Both the position numbers and the translations under genes were made by a program. The notes below the pieces were generated by a model. The model was not told the DNA's origin. It did no database searches and was given only the letters and a program-made list of their open reading frames with translations. A DNA stretch of 64,000 nt from JAOPZW01 sp963835295 (GTDB lineage Bacteria; Actinomycetota; Thermoleophilia; Solirubrobacterales; Solirubrobacteraceae), in contig CAWIEX010000012.1 in NCBI GenBank assembly GCA_963835295.1, forward strand, positions 806,001-870,000. Reading direction: 5' to 3'. Each line of letters begins with the position of its first letter. Position 1 is the stretch's first letter. Positions 35,361 through 44,748 of the stretch are shown piece after piece.

Positions 35361-35690
35361 TTAGCTCGCCGGCCCCGACATCATGCTCGCGACTCGCCGC
35401 AAGGCGGCGATGCCGGCTTCGATCGTCTCGTTCACGTCGCCCAGGGGACGAGCCTCGTTGTCGCCGATCGGAAAGCCCGGCGATTGGACGAGCAGCGCGT
35501 GCATCTCCTCGATCGAGTCGGCGTTCGCGATGCCTACGCCGCCGCCGCCGATGAAGCCGTAGGCGCAATCAAGCGTGCCGTCCTCGAGCTTCTGCTTCAA
35601 CCAGTCTCGCTGCGCGGACAGGACCTCGGCGATCGCGCCGGGCGGCATCGGCGCCACCTGCCTTGGGGTGACCGTAACGAGGAACTTCAT
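35361..35690 (-). CDS. Muconolactone-isomerase/YciI-like dimeric ferredoxin-fold protein
   Basis: 109 residues: MKFLVTVTPRQVAPMPPGAI, VLSAQRDWLKQKLEDGTLDC, AYGFIGGGGVGIANADSIEE, MHALLVQSPGFPIGDNEARP. The beta-alpha-beta order and GxGxANADSxEE strip match muconolactone delta-isomerase-like domains. Role unknown. Confidence 0.75.
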   Translation of the reverse strand: MKFLVTVTPRQVAPMPPGAIAEVLSAQRDWLKQKLEDGTLDCAYGFIGGGGVGIANADSIEEMHALLVQSPGFPIGDNEARPLGDVNETIEAGIAALRRVASMMSGPAS

Positions 35691-36114
35691 CGGCCCGCCT
35701 CCTCCACCTCGACCATCGGACGCGTCGACTCTCGCAGATCCACACAGCCCCGACCAGCCCGTGCGGCGTCGGTCACCTCGCCCTCGACAGAGCCGTGGGC
35801 GGAAGCACGCTCGCTGCAGCGGTCGAAGAGGGAGGTCGACCGAGGTGTGAGCGCGTGGGCGCTGTTAGCGATCCCGCCGTGCTCGATCGGCGTCAGCGGC
35901 GACGAACACTCAGCGTTGGATCTCGCGCGGATGATGGCGCGAGCCCGTATAGGTGCGCGGACACGCTTGCTCCTCCGCGGACAGCAGGCGCGAGTTCGGC
36001 GCCGGCGCGGACGACCGCAACTCGTCCCAGGCAGTCGTCTCGTCGTGGTCGCCCAAGATGACTGCCTGCCCACGGATGCAGGAGCCCACGCCCGACCCCA
36101 GAATGGCACTCGCG
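35691..36114. other. No gene seen
   Basis: About 420 bases; only overlapping Arg-rich frames, none convincing. Confidence 0.5.
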
Positions 36115-36954
36115 CTACGCGGTGTGCTCGAGGATCGCTCCGACGTCGATTTCCCAGTCGGCCCGCTCGACCCCGTGGCCGGCTTCCTCAAGCCGGAGCA
36201 GCCTCGCGCCAGGGATCTCCTCCGCGAGCGCCTCGCCGTGCCCGATGGGGAACATCGGGTCGGCGGTGCCGTGGATGACGAGGGTGGGCACCGCGATCGA
36301 GGACAGCGGCCCGCGCTGCGGCCCATCTTCGGGGATCAGGTCGTGGTTCTGACGCGCCGCGAAGTCGCGGGCGCGCTGGACCTCGCGACGCATGAGGTCT
36401 CGGGCTGCGTCCTCGTCGAAAGGGCGTTCACTTCCTGCGAGCACCCGCGAGTAGTCGACCAGGTACTCGATCACCGAGTCGGCATCCGACCAGTCCACCC
36501 GTGCCGTCGACACGAACCGTCCGAACTCCTCGGCCAGCGCCGGGAGCTGCCGCCCAACCGGCACGGCGGCAGAGGTGCTGATGAGGGTCAGCGAGAGGAC
36601 ACGGTTCGGAGCATCGAGTGCGAGCATCTGCGCGAACGCCCCGCCGGCCGACACGCCGACGACGTGGGCGGCCCGGATGTCGTAGGCGTCGAGCACGCCG
36701 GCCGCGTCGGCGACGAGGTCGGCGCCCGTGTACTCGGGGTGCCCGGGCGCGTAGGTGACCGAGCGACCGGTGTCGCGGTGGTCGTAGCGGATCACGAAGC
36801 GCCCGCCGTTGGCGAGCATCGCGCAGAAGCCCTCCTCCCACCACAGCATGGAGGCCCCGATGCCCATGATCAGAAGGATCGGGGGGTCCCGAGGGTCGCC
36901 GAACGCCTCGGTGCAGAGCTCGACGCCGTTTGCTTCGATGATTCGCTCGGCCAC
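36115..36954 (-). CDS. Alpha/beta hydrolase
   Basis: 279 residues. Nucleophile elbow GVSAGG (Ser), acid HGTADPMFP (Asp) and EAGHGVERADWE (His) complete the triad; oxyanion region MGIGASMLWWEEGFC. HRDTGRSVTYAPGHPEY is typical of ester or lactone hydrolases of this group. GTG at 36954 has AGGAG a few bases upstream; the 532-codon open frame that runs on to 37713 is a shadow of the next gene. Follows the DUF899 gene by 8 bases. Confidence 0.9.
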   Translation of the reverse strand: MAERIIEANGVELCTEAFGDPRDPPILLIMGIGASMLWWEEGFCAMLANGGRFVIRYDHRDTGRSVTYAPGHPEYTGADLVADAAGVLDAYDIRAAHVVGVSAGGAFAQMLALDAPNRVLSLTLISTSAAVPVGRQLPALAEEFGRFVSTARVDWSDADSVIEYLVDYSRVLAGSERPFDEDAARDLMRREVQRARDFAARQNHDLIPEDGPQRGPLSSIAVPTLVIHGTADPMFPIGHGEALAEEIPGARLLRLEEAGHGVERADWEIDVGAILEHTA

Positions 36955-36962
36955 GCTTGCTC

Positions 36963-37667
36963 CTAGCCGTGCTCGTATTCGTCGTGACGGCGCCACCACC
37001 ACTGCCCGGGCGGGATGTTGTCCTCGTCGCGTCCCTTGGGAGCACGGTCGAGTAGCTGGTAGAAGGTGTTGAAGACGTCGGTCCCGCGGGCGTATGTCGA
37101 GTAGACCCGGTGGACGACCCCGTCCTCGAGCGCGAACGAACTCAGCCCGTGGCCCTCGTCCCCGGGATCGTCCTCCCAGCGGAAGTTGTACTCGCCGCCG
37201 TTCGCCTGCGCGTCCTCGGTGAACGAAACGCCGAAGTCGTAGTTGAAGTCGCTTCCCAGCGACGAGACCCAGGGGAACCGCCAGCCCATCCGTTGCCTGT
37301 AGGCGTTGATCTTCTCGAGCGGCGCGCGCGACACGCAGACCATCGTCGCGTCGCGCTGGTTGAGGTGGATCATGCCGCCGTCGAAGTGGTCGGCCACCAG
37401 CGAGCAGCCCTCGCAGCCGGCGTCCCAGTCTGGGCCGAACATGAAGTGGTAGACGAGTAGCTGCGAGCGACCACCGAAGAGCTCGCCGAGCGTCTTCGTC
37501 CCCTCGTCTGTCTCGAACCTGTACGGCTCGTCGATGCGCACCCATGGGAGCTCGCGGCGCATGCGGGCGAGCTCGTCGGCACGCCGGGTGTGCTCCTTCT
37601 CGAGCTCCAGCAGCTCCACGCGGGCGCGTCTCCACTCCTCGCGGTTTCCTGTGCGATGTTTGCTCAC
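36963..37667 (-). CDS. DUF899 thioredoxin-like protein
   Basis: 234 residues with the DUF899 hallmarks: LLVYHFMFGPDWDAGCEGCS (CxxC), WVSSLGSDFNYDFGVSF, GVVHRVYSTYARGTDVFNTF and the final GQWWWRRHDEYE. Members are predicted thioredoxin-fold proteins without known function. The start overlaps the LLM gene stop, so these are co-translated. Confidence 0.92.
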   Translation of the reverse strand: MSKHRTGNREEWRRARVELLELEKEHTRRADELARMRRELPWVRIDEPYRFETDEGTKTLGELFGGRSQLLVYHFMFGPDWDAGCEGCSLVADHFDGGMIHLNQRDATMVCVSRAPLEKINAYRQRMGWRFPWVSSLGSDFNYDFGVSFTEDAQANGGEYNFRWEDDPGDEGHGLSSFALEDGVVHRVYSTYARGTDVFNTFYQLLDRAPKGRDEDNIPPGQWWWRRHDEYEHG

Positions 37668-38515
37668 GCTTCTGTCTCCTCCCGCTTGACGCGGCGGGGC
37701 GCCAGCGGTCCATCGCGGATCACGCCGCGCACCCGGTCAACGGAAATCCCCTCCCACTCGGGAGCCACGAGCCACCACGTCGCCCCGGCCTCGTGGTAGG
37801 GCGCCGGGTCGGTGCCGGGCTCGAGCGCAGCGACCACCTCGTAGGGCTCGGCGGGAGCCCGCCCCGCCTCCTCGCGCAACATGCGCATGCGCGCGACGAT
37901 CTCCGCCACCTGGTCAGCGCTCTCGAGGTTGACCGGAAAGAAGCCGTCGTAGTGGGCGGCGCGGCGCATCGGCCTTGGTTTGCCGGGAAAGCCCGCTACC
38001 CACACCGGCACACGCGGGCGCTGCACCGGCCGGGGCAGGAAGCGCATCCCGTCGGCGGTGTAGTGCTGGCCGCGGTGGTGGACCGGCTCGCCGGACCAGG
38101 CCGCGGTGAGGATCTGGAGCGCCTCGTCGAGCATCTGGGCGCGGCGGCGGTCGTCCAGCTCCTCGCCCGTCATCGAGTATTCCCTGGCGAAGTGGTCGGC
38201 ACCAAGGCCGACGCCAAGCGTCAACCGGCCGCGGCTGAGCAGATCGAGCGCTGCCGTCTCGCGCGCGACCTTGACGGGGCGGCGACGGGCCAGCGGCGTC
38301 ACGAGCGGCCCGAGGCGAATCCGCTCGGTGGCGGCAGCGATCGCCGCCAGCGTGACCTGGGTGTCTCCCACCGCCGCGACGGGCTCGCGCCAGCGGATCT
38401 GGTCCCACACGAAGAATCCATCCCAGCCGGCCTCCTCCGCCTCGCCGGCGAGGCGAGCGACGACCGCGGGATCAGCGAGCGGGTCGAACAGCGGGAGGAA
38501 GAGACCGGAGCGCAT
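37664..38515 (-). CDS. LLM-class flavin/F420-dependent monooxygenase
   Basis: 283 residues with a luciferase-like TIM barrel: MRSGLFLPLFDPLADPAVVA, EEAGWDGFFVWDQIRWREPV, RIRLGPLVTPLARRRPVKVA, GRLTLGVGLGADHFAREYSM. GLGADHF and RPVKVARET are typical of the class. Overlaps the DUF899 gene by four bases. The 357-codon frame upstream is rejected; ATG at 38515. Probably oxidises an organic substrate, then the hydrolase acts, but this is inferred from the operon only. Confidence 0.9.
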   Translation of the reverse strand: MRSGLFLPLFDPLADPAVVARLAGEAEEAGWDGFFVWDQIRWREPVAAVGDTQVTLAAIAAATERIRLGPLVTPLARRRPVKVARETAALDLLSRGRLTLGVGLGADHFAREYSMTGEELDDRRRAQMLDEALQILTAAWSGEPVHHRGQHYTADGMRFLPRPVQRPRVPVWVAGFPGKPRPMRRAAHYDGFFPVNLESADQVAEIVARMRMLREEAGRAPAEPYEVVAALEPGTDPAPYHEAGATWWLVAPEWEGISVDRVRGVIRDGPLAPRRVKREETEA

Positions 38516-38519
38516 GGGA

Positions 38520-38915
38520 TCAACCGCGCCGTGGGTGGTCGCTTGCGAGTCGAACGCCGCTCGGTTCCGGTCGAGCACGAGCGGCGTTGCGGGGGAACGG
38601 GGGCCGAGTGGATGAGCGGGGGGTCTGGCAACCGGCGGATCGATCCCCAACGTCTGACGGACCGTGACGCAGGATCCATGCCGCGGGGGTGACCACGTGG
38701 GCCGCGGCCCCGTCCGCAAGCGCCGCCACGCCTGCATAGGTCAGGGCAAGGCGACCGAACGGCGTCAGGCCGGCGCCGGTCGCGCCGCCCGGCAGATCGT
38801 CGAATCCCAGCCGGCTCCCTCGCTCCGAAGGGTCGGTGCGCTCCGAGCGCTCCGCCGTTGCGGCGATGAACGAGACGTTCCAGCCCACAACCGGTTCGAT
38901 CGTCGGGTTCGCCAT
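38520..38915 (-). CDS. Possible small membrane-associated protein, weak
   Basis: An open frame of 131 codons starts MANPTIEPVVGWNVSFIAAT and continues ATGAGLTPFGRLALTYAGVA then turns Pro/Arg-rich. The first 90 codons look gene-like and it is divergent from the MocR regulator, whose half-sites lie in between. The tail overlapping the LLM start looks non-coding. Could be a decayed gene. Confidence 0.3.
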   Translation of the reverse strand: MANPTIEPVVGWNVSFIAATAERSERTDPSERGSRLGFDDLPGGATGAGLTPFGRLALTYAGVAALADGAAAHVVTPAAWILRHGPSDVGDRSAGCQTPRSSTRPPFPRNAARARPEPSGVRLASDHPRRG

Positions 38916-38929
38916 CGGCGCCGATGCTA

Positions 38930-38959
38930 AGTTCCACTGGACTATTTGCAAGATCCACT
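38930..38959. promoter_or_regulatory. Candidate MocR operator half-sites
   Basis: TCCACT occurs at 38933-38938 and again at 38954-38959, 21 bases (two helical turns) apart, just upstream of the MocR ATG at 38969. The first copy is in AGTTCCACTGGACT, itself nearly palindromic. MocR/PdxR proteins bind such direct repeats in this position. Confidence 0.5.
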
Positions 38960-38968
38960 TTTCGCCGT

Positions 38969-40384
38969 ATGGACGAGACCAGCCAGCCAATCGATGTCCT
39001 CGTCTCGGTGAGCCGCGACCGGCCGGGAACGTTGGGCGCGCAGATCGAGGACCAGCTGCGCCGCGCAGTCCGCGACGGATCTCTTAAGGGCGGCGCACGC
39101 ATCCCATCCACCCGTGACCTCGCTCGTCAGCTCGACGTCTCGCGGCGCGTCGTCGTTGACGCGTACGCACAGCTCGCCGCCGAGGGCTATCTCGTGCTCC
39201 GCCAGGGCGCTCGCCCCAAGGTCTCCGACGCGGCGCGGCCGGGCGAGACCCCGCCGGAGGCGGCGGGGCTTTCGGCTCCCGTCCCGCGGTTCGATTTCCG
39301 CCCGCGTGCCCCGGACGTCTCCAGCTTCCCGCGAGCGAGGTGGCTGCGGTCGTTGCGGGACGCGCTCGCGTCGATCACAGATGCAGACCTCCTCTACGGA
39401 GACCCGGGCGGTGTTGCGGCGCTGCGCTCTGCACTGGCCGAGTACCTCGGTCGGGTTCGTGGAGTAGCGGCGGATCCGACGCGCGTCGTCGTCACCTCCG
39501 GCTACTCGCAGGGGCAGGGGATCGTCTGCAGGATCCTCAAGGCCGGGGGCGCTAAGCGTGTCGCGTTCGAGAACCCAAGCCATCCTGAGCAACGCCGGGT
39601 TGCCACTGCGGCCGGCCTTGAGATCGTGCCGGTCCCCGTCGACGAGGGCGGGGTTCGGATTGAGGCGCTCGAGCGCGCGGACGTCGACGCCGTGGTCCTG
39701 ACGCCGGCCCACCAGCACCCGACCGGGGCCGTCCTTGCAAGCGATCGACGGCCGGCCCTGCTCGCGTGGTTGCGCGAGCGCGATGCGATCGCGATCGAAG
39801 ATGACTACGACGCCGAGTACCGCTACGACCGGGCCGCGATCGGAGCCCTCCAGGGCCTGGAGCCGAACCGGATCGTCTACGCCGGCTCGGCGAGCAAGAC
39901 GCTTGCGCCGGCCTTGCGGCTTGGCTGGCTCGTGGTGCCCCCTCAGCTCCTCGACGCGGTGACCGACGAGAAGGACCTGACCGACTGCGGGACGGCGCGC
40001 ATCGAGCAGCTGGCGTTCGCCAACTTTCTCACGCGCGGCGACCTCGACCGCCACCTGCGTCGAATGCGCGCCGAGTACCGTCGACGGCGCGACCTGCTCG
40101 TCGAGGCGCTCGCGGATAGCCTCCCGGAGGCGACGATCCGCGGAATCGCTGCCGGGCTTCACGCGACGGTCGAGCTACCCGCGGAGTACGACGAGCGAGC
40201 GATACTGGACGAGGCCCACGCCCGCCGCATCGACCTCACCGCGATGGGCGAGTTCTGGATCGAGCCCGGCAGCGGACCCCCGACGCTCCTGATCGGCTAC
40301 GGGCAGATTTCGGAGCCCGTGATCCGCAGAGCCGTGCGTGAGCTCGCCGACGTAGTGCACACAGCGAGGCCCGCCAACCCCTGA
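38969..40384 (+). CDS. MocR-type regulator: GntR DNA-binding domain fused to aminotransferase
   Basis: 471 residues. GntR HTH: LGAQIEDQLRRAVRDGSLKG then IPSTRDLARQLDVSRRVVVD. The class I aminotransferase domain has DDYDAEYRYDR and the PLP lysine in YAGSASKTLAPALRLGWLVV. It probably senses PLP or an amino compound and regulates nearby genes; PdxR is the closest known type but no pdx gene is adjacent. ATG at 38969; AGATCC precedes it weakly. Confidence 0.92.
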   Translation: MDETSQPIDVLVSVSRDRPGTLGAQIEDQLRRAVRDGSLKGGARIPSTRDLARQLDVSRRVVVDAYAQLAAEGYLVLRQGARPKVSDAARPGETPPEAAGLSAPVPRFDFRPRAPDVSSFPRARWLRSLRDALASITDADLLYGDPGGVAALRSALAEYLGRVRGVAADPTRVVVTSGYSQGQGIVCRILKAGGAKRVAFENPSHPEQRRVATAAGLEIVPVPVDEGGVRIEALERADVDAVVLTPAHQHPTGAVLASDRRPALLAWLRERDAIAIEDDYDAEYRYDRAAIGALQGLEPNRIVYAGSASKTLAPALRLGWLVVPPQLLDAVTDEKDLTDCGTARIEQLAFANFLTRGDLDRHLRRMRAEYRRRRDLLVEALADSLPEATIRGIAAGLHATVELPAEYDERAILDEAHARRIDLTAMGEFWIEPGSGPPTLLIGYGQISEPVIRRAVRELADVVHTARPANP

Positions 40385-40689
40385 CCCGGAGCAAATCGGG
40401 GTTCAAGTCTCGCCTGGCGGCGGCCTCGTGCAACGACGCTCCGCCGGACCCTCCAGACGCGCGACCGTCGCTGCTCCTGAAAAGGGGCGCTTCATCCAGA
40501 ATCGCGAGGCGCCCGCAATCGCGCAGAGGAGCAGCGACCGTCACGACCGCGCCGGACTGCTCCTCCTCGACCGCAGCGAGCCGCGAGCCAGAACGCGGTC
40601 GAGAGTGCCCGAACCGGGCGAGAGCAGCGGCGCGAGGCTCCGTGCGCCCTGCGGACGACTGTCGATCGCCGCGGTGGATCGAAGGGGAA
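40385..40689. other. No gene seen
   Basis: 305 bases between MocR and the ABM gene with only Arg-rich frames. A T-loop-like string GGTTCAAGTC at 40403 has no matching tRNA arms. Confidence 0.5.
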
Positions 40690-41016
40690 CTAGAGCAGGA
40701 CGGGCACTGCGAGCGCTTCCTCGGCCGTGCGGACGAACCCGGCAGCCATGATCGCGGCGACGGTCTCGCGGTAGAGAGAGGAGGCCTCGAGCGCAGCGAC
40801 GTCCTCCGGCCCGGCCCACAGCGTGACCACGGTGCAATCCGCGCCACTGCGCAGCAATGCGCAGCCTCGAAAACCGTGGTGTGAACGGAACATCGGGAGC
40901 GACCGCTCGCGCGCGAAGCGCTCGTACTCGTCTGCTCGGGCCGGATCGATGTTGGCTTTCCAGATGCGCAGGATCACCCGCGTCAGAATTGCGGCGTCAG
41001 CGGACGTGAACTCCAC
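40690..41016 (-). CDS. Antibiotic biosynthesis monooxygenase (ABM) domain protein
   Basis: 108 residues. LTRVILRIWKANIDPARADE, YERFARERSLPMFRSHHGFR and GCALLRSGADCTVVTLWAGP follow the ABM ferredoxin-like fold of small cofactor-free monooxygenases. Isolated gene. Confidence 0.85.
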   Translation of the reverse strand: MEFTSADAAILTRVILRIWKANIDPARADEYERFARERSLPMFRSHHGFRGCALLRSGADCTVVTLWAGPEDVAALEASSLYRETVAAIMAAGFVRTAEEALAVPVLL

Positions 41017-41455
41017 GAGGCATGCCCGGAGCCTCGAAAATGACGAGGTGAAGTCGCCTGTCGGCCGCTGCTGACCCCTCTCGACTCACCCGAGCCGCCT
41101 CCGGCCAGCGACTAACGCGACAGCCTCAGGCAGGAGCGGCAGCGCGGCGCGAACGGGGCGACGCTCCCGCACCGGACGAACGCGAGCGTCGATCCCGTCG
41201 TCAGCCCACTACTGCTTCCGAGCGGTTGCCGCCGCGGAGGGCGAGACAGTCCGCGCCGCGCGCCTCGCCGGCGCCGCAGGAGCGCATCGCGACGGCCAGC
41301 CATATGCCGCCATAGAAGACAGGCTCCACGCCATTACCGCGCGCGTAGGTGGGACCTACTACGGAGCCCAGGCGGCGCCCCGCGGCGCCTCCCGAGCGAC
41401 AGCCTTCGCACGCGTCAGCGCGGCCCAGCGTTGGCTCCTGCCTACGTTGCGACAG
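41017..41455. other. No gene seen
   Basis: About 440 bases with no convincing gene on either strand. Confidence 0.5.
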
Positions 41456-41839
41456 TCAGGCGAGCGGGACGCTCGGTTCAGCTCTTCGCGTATTCCTCCG
41501 CCGATCTCGACTCGAACTCGAAGCCGACGAACCCTGGTCGCCGACCACCCACGCGTCGTGGCCGGGCTCGATGACGTACGCCTCGCCCGGACCGATCTCG
41601 ACCTCGGTGCCGTCCTCGTGCTTGACTGCCAGCCGGCCGGAATGGACCACGCCGACATGGCGAGCCTGGCAGCTCTCCGTTCCGGCGATGGGCTTGACGC
41701 AGTCCGACCAGCGCCACCCCGGCTCGAAGGTCATCCGCGCGGCTGTCGTCCCGCCCATGCGTACGACATGAACCTGCGTCTTGTCCGGCGTCCTCGTCTC
41801 GTCAGGCGAATCGAAGTCGCGTGATTCCACACCGGGCAC
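41456..41839 (-). pseudogene. Cupin protein with a 3'-end frameshift
   Basis: The first 104 codons are a clear single-domain cupin: ARMTFEPGWRWSDCVKPIAG, RHVGVVHSGRLAVKHEDGTE, VEIGPGEAYVIEPGHDAWVV. Then the frame becomes Ser/Arg-rich. A second frame gives FVGFEFESRSAEEYAKS and a stop at 41478, the expected end. One missing G in CAGGGTTC near 41540 explains it. Only the last about 17 residues are affected, so the protein might still fold. Confidence 0.75.
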
Positions 41840-41999
41840 GGCCGTCTCCTCTCGTCGATCGACCGGAAGATCCTCGCGCTGTCAGGGATGGCAATGCAAG
41901 CAGATGATCCGACGCGTCGCTGAAGGCTGATGCTCGTGGGGCCGCGCCGCGGATCGGGGCGTTGCAAGGCGCGTGTGTGCGACCGCTGCTGTTGAGACG

Positions 42000-42884
42000 A
42001 TGAACGTCGTGGGACTCGAGCGCGCGGTGCTGTTTCGTCTGGCGACGAGCGAGCGGCTGGAGCACGCAGTCAAGACCCTGCCGTTCGGTGAGGCGGCGGC
42101 GTGGCGCGCCGCTTCGCGGTACGTCGCCGGTCGCTCGCGAGGCGAAGCGCTGGCCACCGCGAAGACGTTGCTGGAGCGCGGGCACGCGGTCAGCGTCGAC
42201 TTGTTCGGCGAGCGCCTGAGCGATCCAGCGGCTGCGGACCGCGTGGTCGAGGAGTACGTCGAGCTCGCCGGCGCGCTGCCACCGCTTCCCTCCGACGTCT
42301 GGCTGTCGGTTGACCTGACGCACCTGGCACTGGACACGGGCGCCTCCGCGGTGACGGACCGCCTCGCGACCATCGCTGGGGCTCTGCCGGCGGGCCGGCG
42401 CATCCAGGTCGGTGCCGAAGACGCTGTCCGCGCCGATGCGATCGTGGCCTGCGTGCTGGACGTCGCGGCGCGCGGCCTGGCCGACAGGCTCGGCGCCACG
42501 GTGCAGGCGAACCTGGTGCGCTCGCCCGGCGACGCCGACGCGTTCGCCCAGGCCGGCGTGCACGTCCGGCTGGTCAAGGGGGCCTACGTCGAAGCGACGG
42601 GCGCCCACCCCTACGGAGAACCGACCGACGTGGCCTTTCTGCGCCTCGGCTTCCGCCTGGCCGAACGCGGGGCGACGTGGTCGATGGCCACTCACGACGG
42701 GCGACTGCGCGAGGCGCTGCTCCTAGCCCACGGGGCGGTGCCGGTCGAGCAGCTCTTCGGAGTACGCCCCGAGATCCTCGACGAGCTGCACACCCGCGGC
42801 ATCCCGACCCGGGTCTACGTCCCCTACGGCCCCGCCTGGTACCGCTACTGGTCGCGGCGGGTCGCCGAGTCCCGCGGCGCTTGA
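42000..42884 (+). CDS. Proline dehydrogenase
   Basis: 294 residues, monofunctional FAD enzyme that oxidises proline to pyrroline-5-carboxylate. AGVHVRLVKGAYVEATGAHP, MATHDGRLREALLLAH, and the terminal RVYVPYGPAWYRYWSRRVAE match the PRODH barrel, including the two arginines that bind proline. No P5C dehydrogenase is next to it. ATG at 42000. Confidence 0.92.
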   Translation: MNVVGLERAVLFRLATSERLEHAVKTLPFGEAAAWRAASRYVAGRSRGEALATAKTLLERGHAVSVDLFGERLSDPAAADRVVEEYVELAGALPPLPSDVWLSVDLTHLALDTGASAVTDRLATIAGALPAGRRIQVGAEDAVRADAIVACVLDVAARGLADRLGATVQANLVRSPGDADAFAQAGVHVRLVKGAYVEATGAHPYGEPTDVAFLRLGFRLAERGATWSMATHDGRLREALLLAHGAVPVEQLFGVRPEILDELHTRGIPTRVYVPYGPAWYRYWSRRVAESRGA

Positions 42885-42905
42885 CGACCCCACGGCCGCG
42901 CGTGG

Positions 42906-43230
42906 TCATCGCCATTCGTCGACCGAGACGGTCTTCGAATAGCGGCCGCTCGCATCCGCGAACGCGTTGTTCGTGCCACCGCCGACGACGGCGACCTCGA
43001 CCCCGCCCGGCTCGAACTTCCGGAACCGCTCGTCCGGGTGCGCGTTCGCGCGAGTCGCCCACGGCTCGATGCCCTGGTCGGCGAGCGGACGCAGGTAGAG
43101 CTCGGTGGTGTGATGGTCCCACCACACACCCGCGCGCATCGTCGTGTTCTCGACGATCCACTGGCCGAGCGACTCCTTCGTTCCGAAGCCCTCGCGCTCG
43201 GCGAAGATGCGCGCCGCGCCCCGGCCGGTC
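42906..43230 (-). pseudogene. Enzyme fragment, C-terminal part only
   Basis: About 105 codons: FGTKESLGQWIVENTTMRAG, WWDHHTTELYLRPLADQGIE, VAVVGGGTNNAFADASGRYS and KTVSVDEWR at the end. The tail resembles the C-terminus of UGSC/selenoprotein-like enzymes, but recognition is only partial. No N-terminal part is upstream: the frame runs into the junction with the FAD-oxidase fragment. Confidence 0.55.
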
Positions 43231-43574
43231 TGGTCCGCACCGTGGTCAACACTGAGGACTTCGATCTTCGGCAGGTCGCCGCGGACCGGCTGATTGGCGC
43301 CGCGGACTCCCCCGAACCGACCCTTGCCGCCGTCCGGTCCACTTTCCATGGCGCCGGAAGCGTCGAGCTGCTCAGCACCCGACTCGGAGTGCGCCCAATG
43401 CCGGCCGACGGTGAGCCGATCGTCGGCCCGGTCGCCGAGGTCCCCGGCCTCTACTTGGCAGTGATGCACTCGGCGGTCACGCTCGCCGCGGCCGTGGGCC
43501 GCCTGGTCGCGCTGGAGTTGGTCGACGGAACCGTTGAGTCGGCTCTGTCAGGTTGCCGCCCGGATCGCTTCTAG
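43230..43574 (+). pseudogene. FAD-dependent amino-acid oxidase (DAO) family, C-terminal fragment
   Basis: About 115 codons: TVVNTEDFDLRQVAADRLIG, LGVRPMPADGEPIVGPVAEV and PGLYLAVMHSAVTLAAAVGR, the ordinary end of glycine-oxidase-like proteins of about 370 residues, ending RPDRF. The FAD-binding N-terminal half is absent and the space is occupied by a fragment on the other strand. Confidence 0.8.
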
Positions 43575-43694
43575 TGCTTGTGCGTCGTTAGTTGCTTTAC
43601 GGCTTCCCAGAACGGGCCGGCCGGCCTCGCTGACCGTCGCGGCCCGTGCCGTCTGAGGTTGATGTGTTCCGTGGTCGCGAACGTAACCGCGGTA

Positions 43695-44456
43695 TCAGCC
43701 GAAGGTGAAGACATACGCGCTCACGCCCGGGGCGAGGAACGTGATCTCGAAGGTGCGCTCGCTGACTGCGTGGCGCTGGCGGACGAGCTGATACATCCGC
43801 GGCTCGGAGACGGCGCCCTTGCCGGACTGGTCGACGTCGACGCCGTGGTCGTTGCCGGGTGGCTGGCCGTCCAGGAGCACGGTGAAGCGCACCGGGGCGC
43901 CCGCCGCCGGTGGCGCCACGACCAGGTTCAGGTCGCGCGCCTGGAAGCGGTTAGTCGGCCGCCTCGGCGAGGCCGTCGGCCTCGACGACGACGGTTTCCT
44001 CGTCGACACCCAGCAGCTCGTGGATCGCTCGCTCGGTCTCCTCGTAGTTGCCCTTGCCGAAATGGTGGAAGCGGACCCGCCCGTCGCCATCGACGAGATA
44101 GACGGCCGGCCAGAACCGGTTGCCCAGCGACTGCCAGATAGCGAAGTCGTTGTCGAGGACGACCGGGTAGCTGACGTCCAGCTCACGGGCCGCACGGCGC
44201 ACGTTGTCGAGGTCGTGCTCGAACCCGAACTCGGGCGAATGCACGCCGACGACGACGAGCCCGCGGTCGCGATACCTCTCGCCCACGCGCTGACGTAGGG
44301 CAGGGTCCGCAGCCAGTTCACGCACGAGTACGTCCAGATGTCGAGCAGGACGACGCGCCCGCGAAGCGCGTCCACGGTTAGAGGCTCGGAGTTGAGCCGG
44401 ACGGGCTCGCGGTCGAGCGCCGCGAGCGCACTTCGGATGGGGCGCGTCGTCGCCAT
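43695..44456 (-). pseudogene. DipZ-type redoxin, decayed (internal deletion, two frame changes, lost Cys)
   Basis: Frame 1 gives LLDIWTYSCVNWLRTLPYVS; the redox motif should be SCINC, so the second Cys is Trp. Frame 2 gives YRDRGLVVVGVHSPEFGFEH, DVSYPVVLDNDFAIWQSLGN and YLVDGDGRVRFHHFGKGNYE. Then the frame returns for FQARDLNLVVAPPAAGAPVR to the end SAYVFTFG, the C-terminal beta domain of DipZ-like proteins, with tens of residues lost between. The gene is dead. Confidence 0.8.
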
Positions 44457-44748
44457 CGCTACCGCAGCGATCGGAACTCGCTCGGACGTCTGCGACCCTC
44501 GCCCCGGCGGATCGAATCGAGCAATGCGTCGAGCAGGGCGCACTCGCCGGCCCGACCGAGCAGGGTCGGCGCTCGCCGTGCTGCGGAGTGCTGGGCTGGA
44601 CGACAAGCGCGGTCCGAGCAGCTCGCTGTTGAGGCGACTGATTGATGCGAGGATCTCGCGCATATGCCGATAGCGTGTGTATGAGCCCATCGGCCCAGTC
44701 GTTGTCTAAGCGGAGCGCGCATCGCCTTCCCCTCGTCCGGAGGGTGCC
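44457..44748. other. Intergenic region between redoxin remnant and H-NOX gene
   Basis: Under 300 bases, no gene; it must hold the H-NOX promoter but no clear motif is seen. Confidence 0.4.

Noticed and set aside
36115..37713. Single 532-codon minus-strand protein
   Set aside because: The front half is a shadow of DUF899; only the last 279 codons match the hydrolase, and a good ribosome site precedes them.
40400..40430. GGTTCAAGTC string resembling a tRNA T loop
   Set aside because: No acceptor, D or anticodon arm could be built around it.
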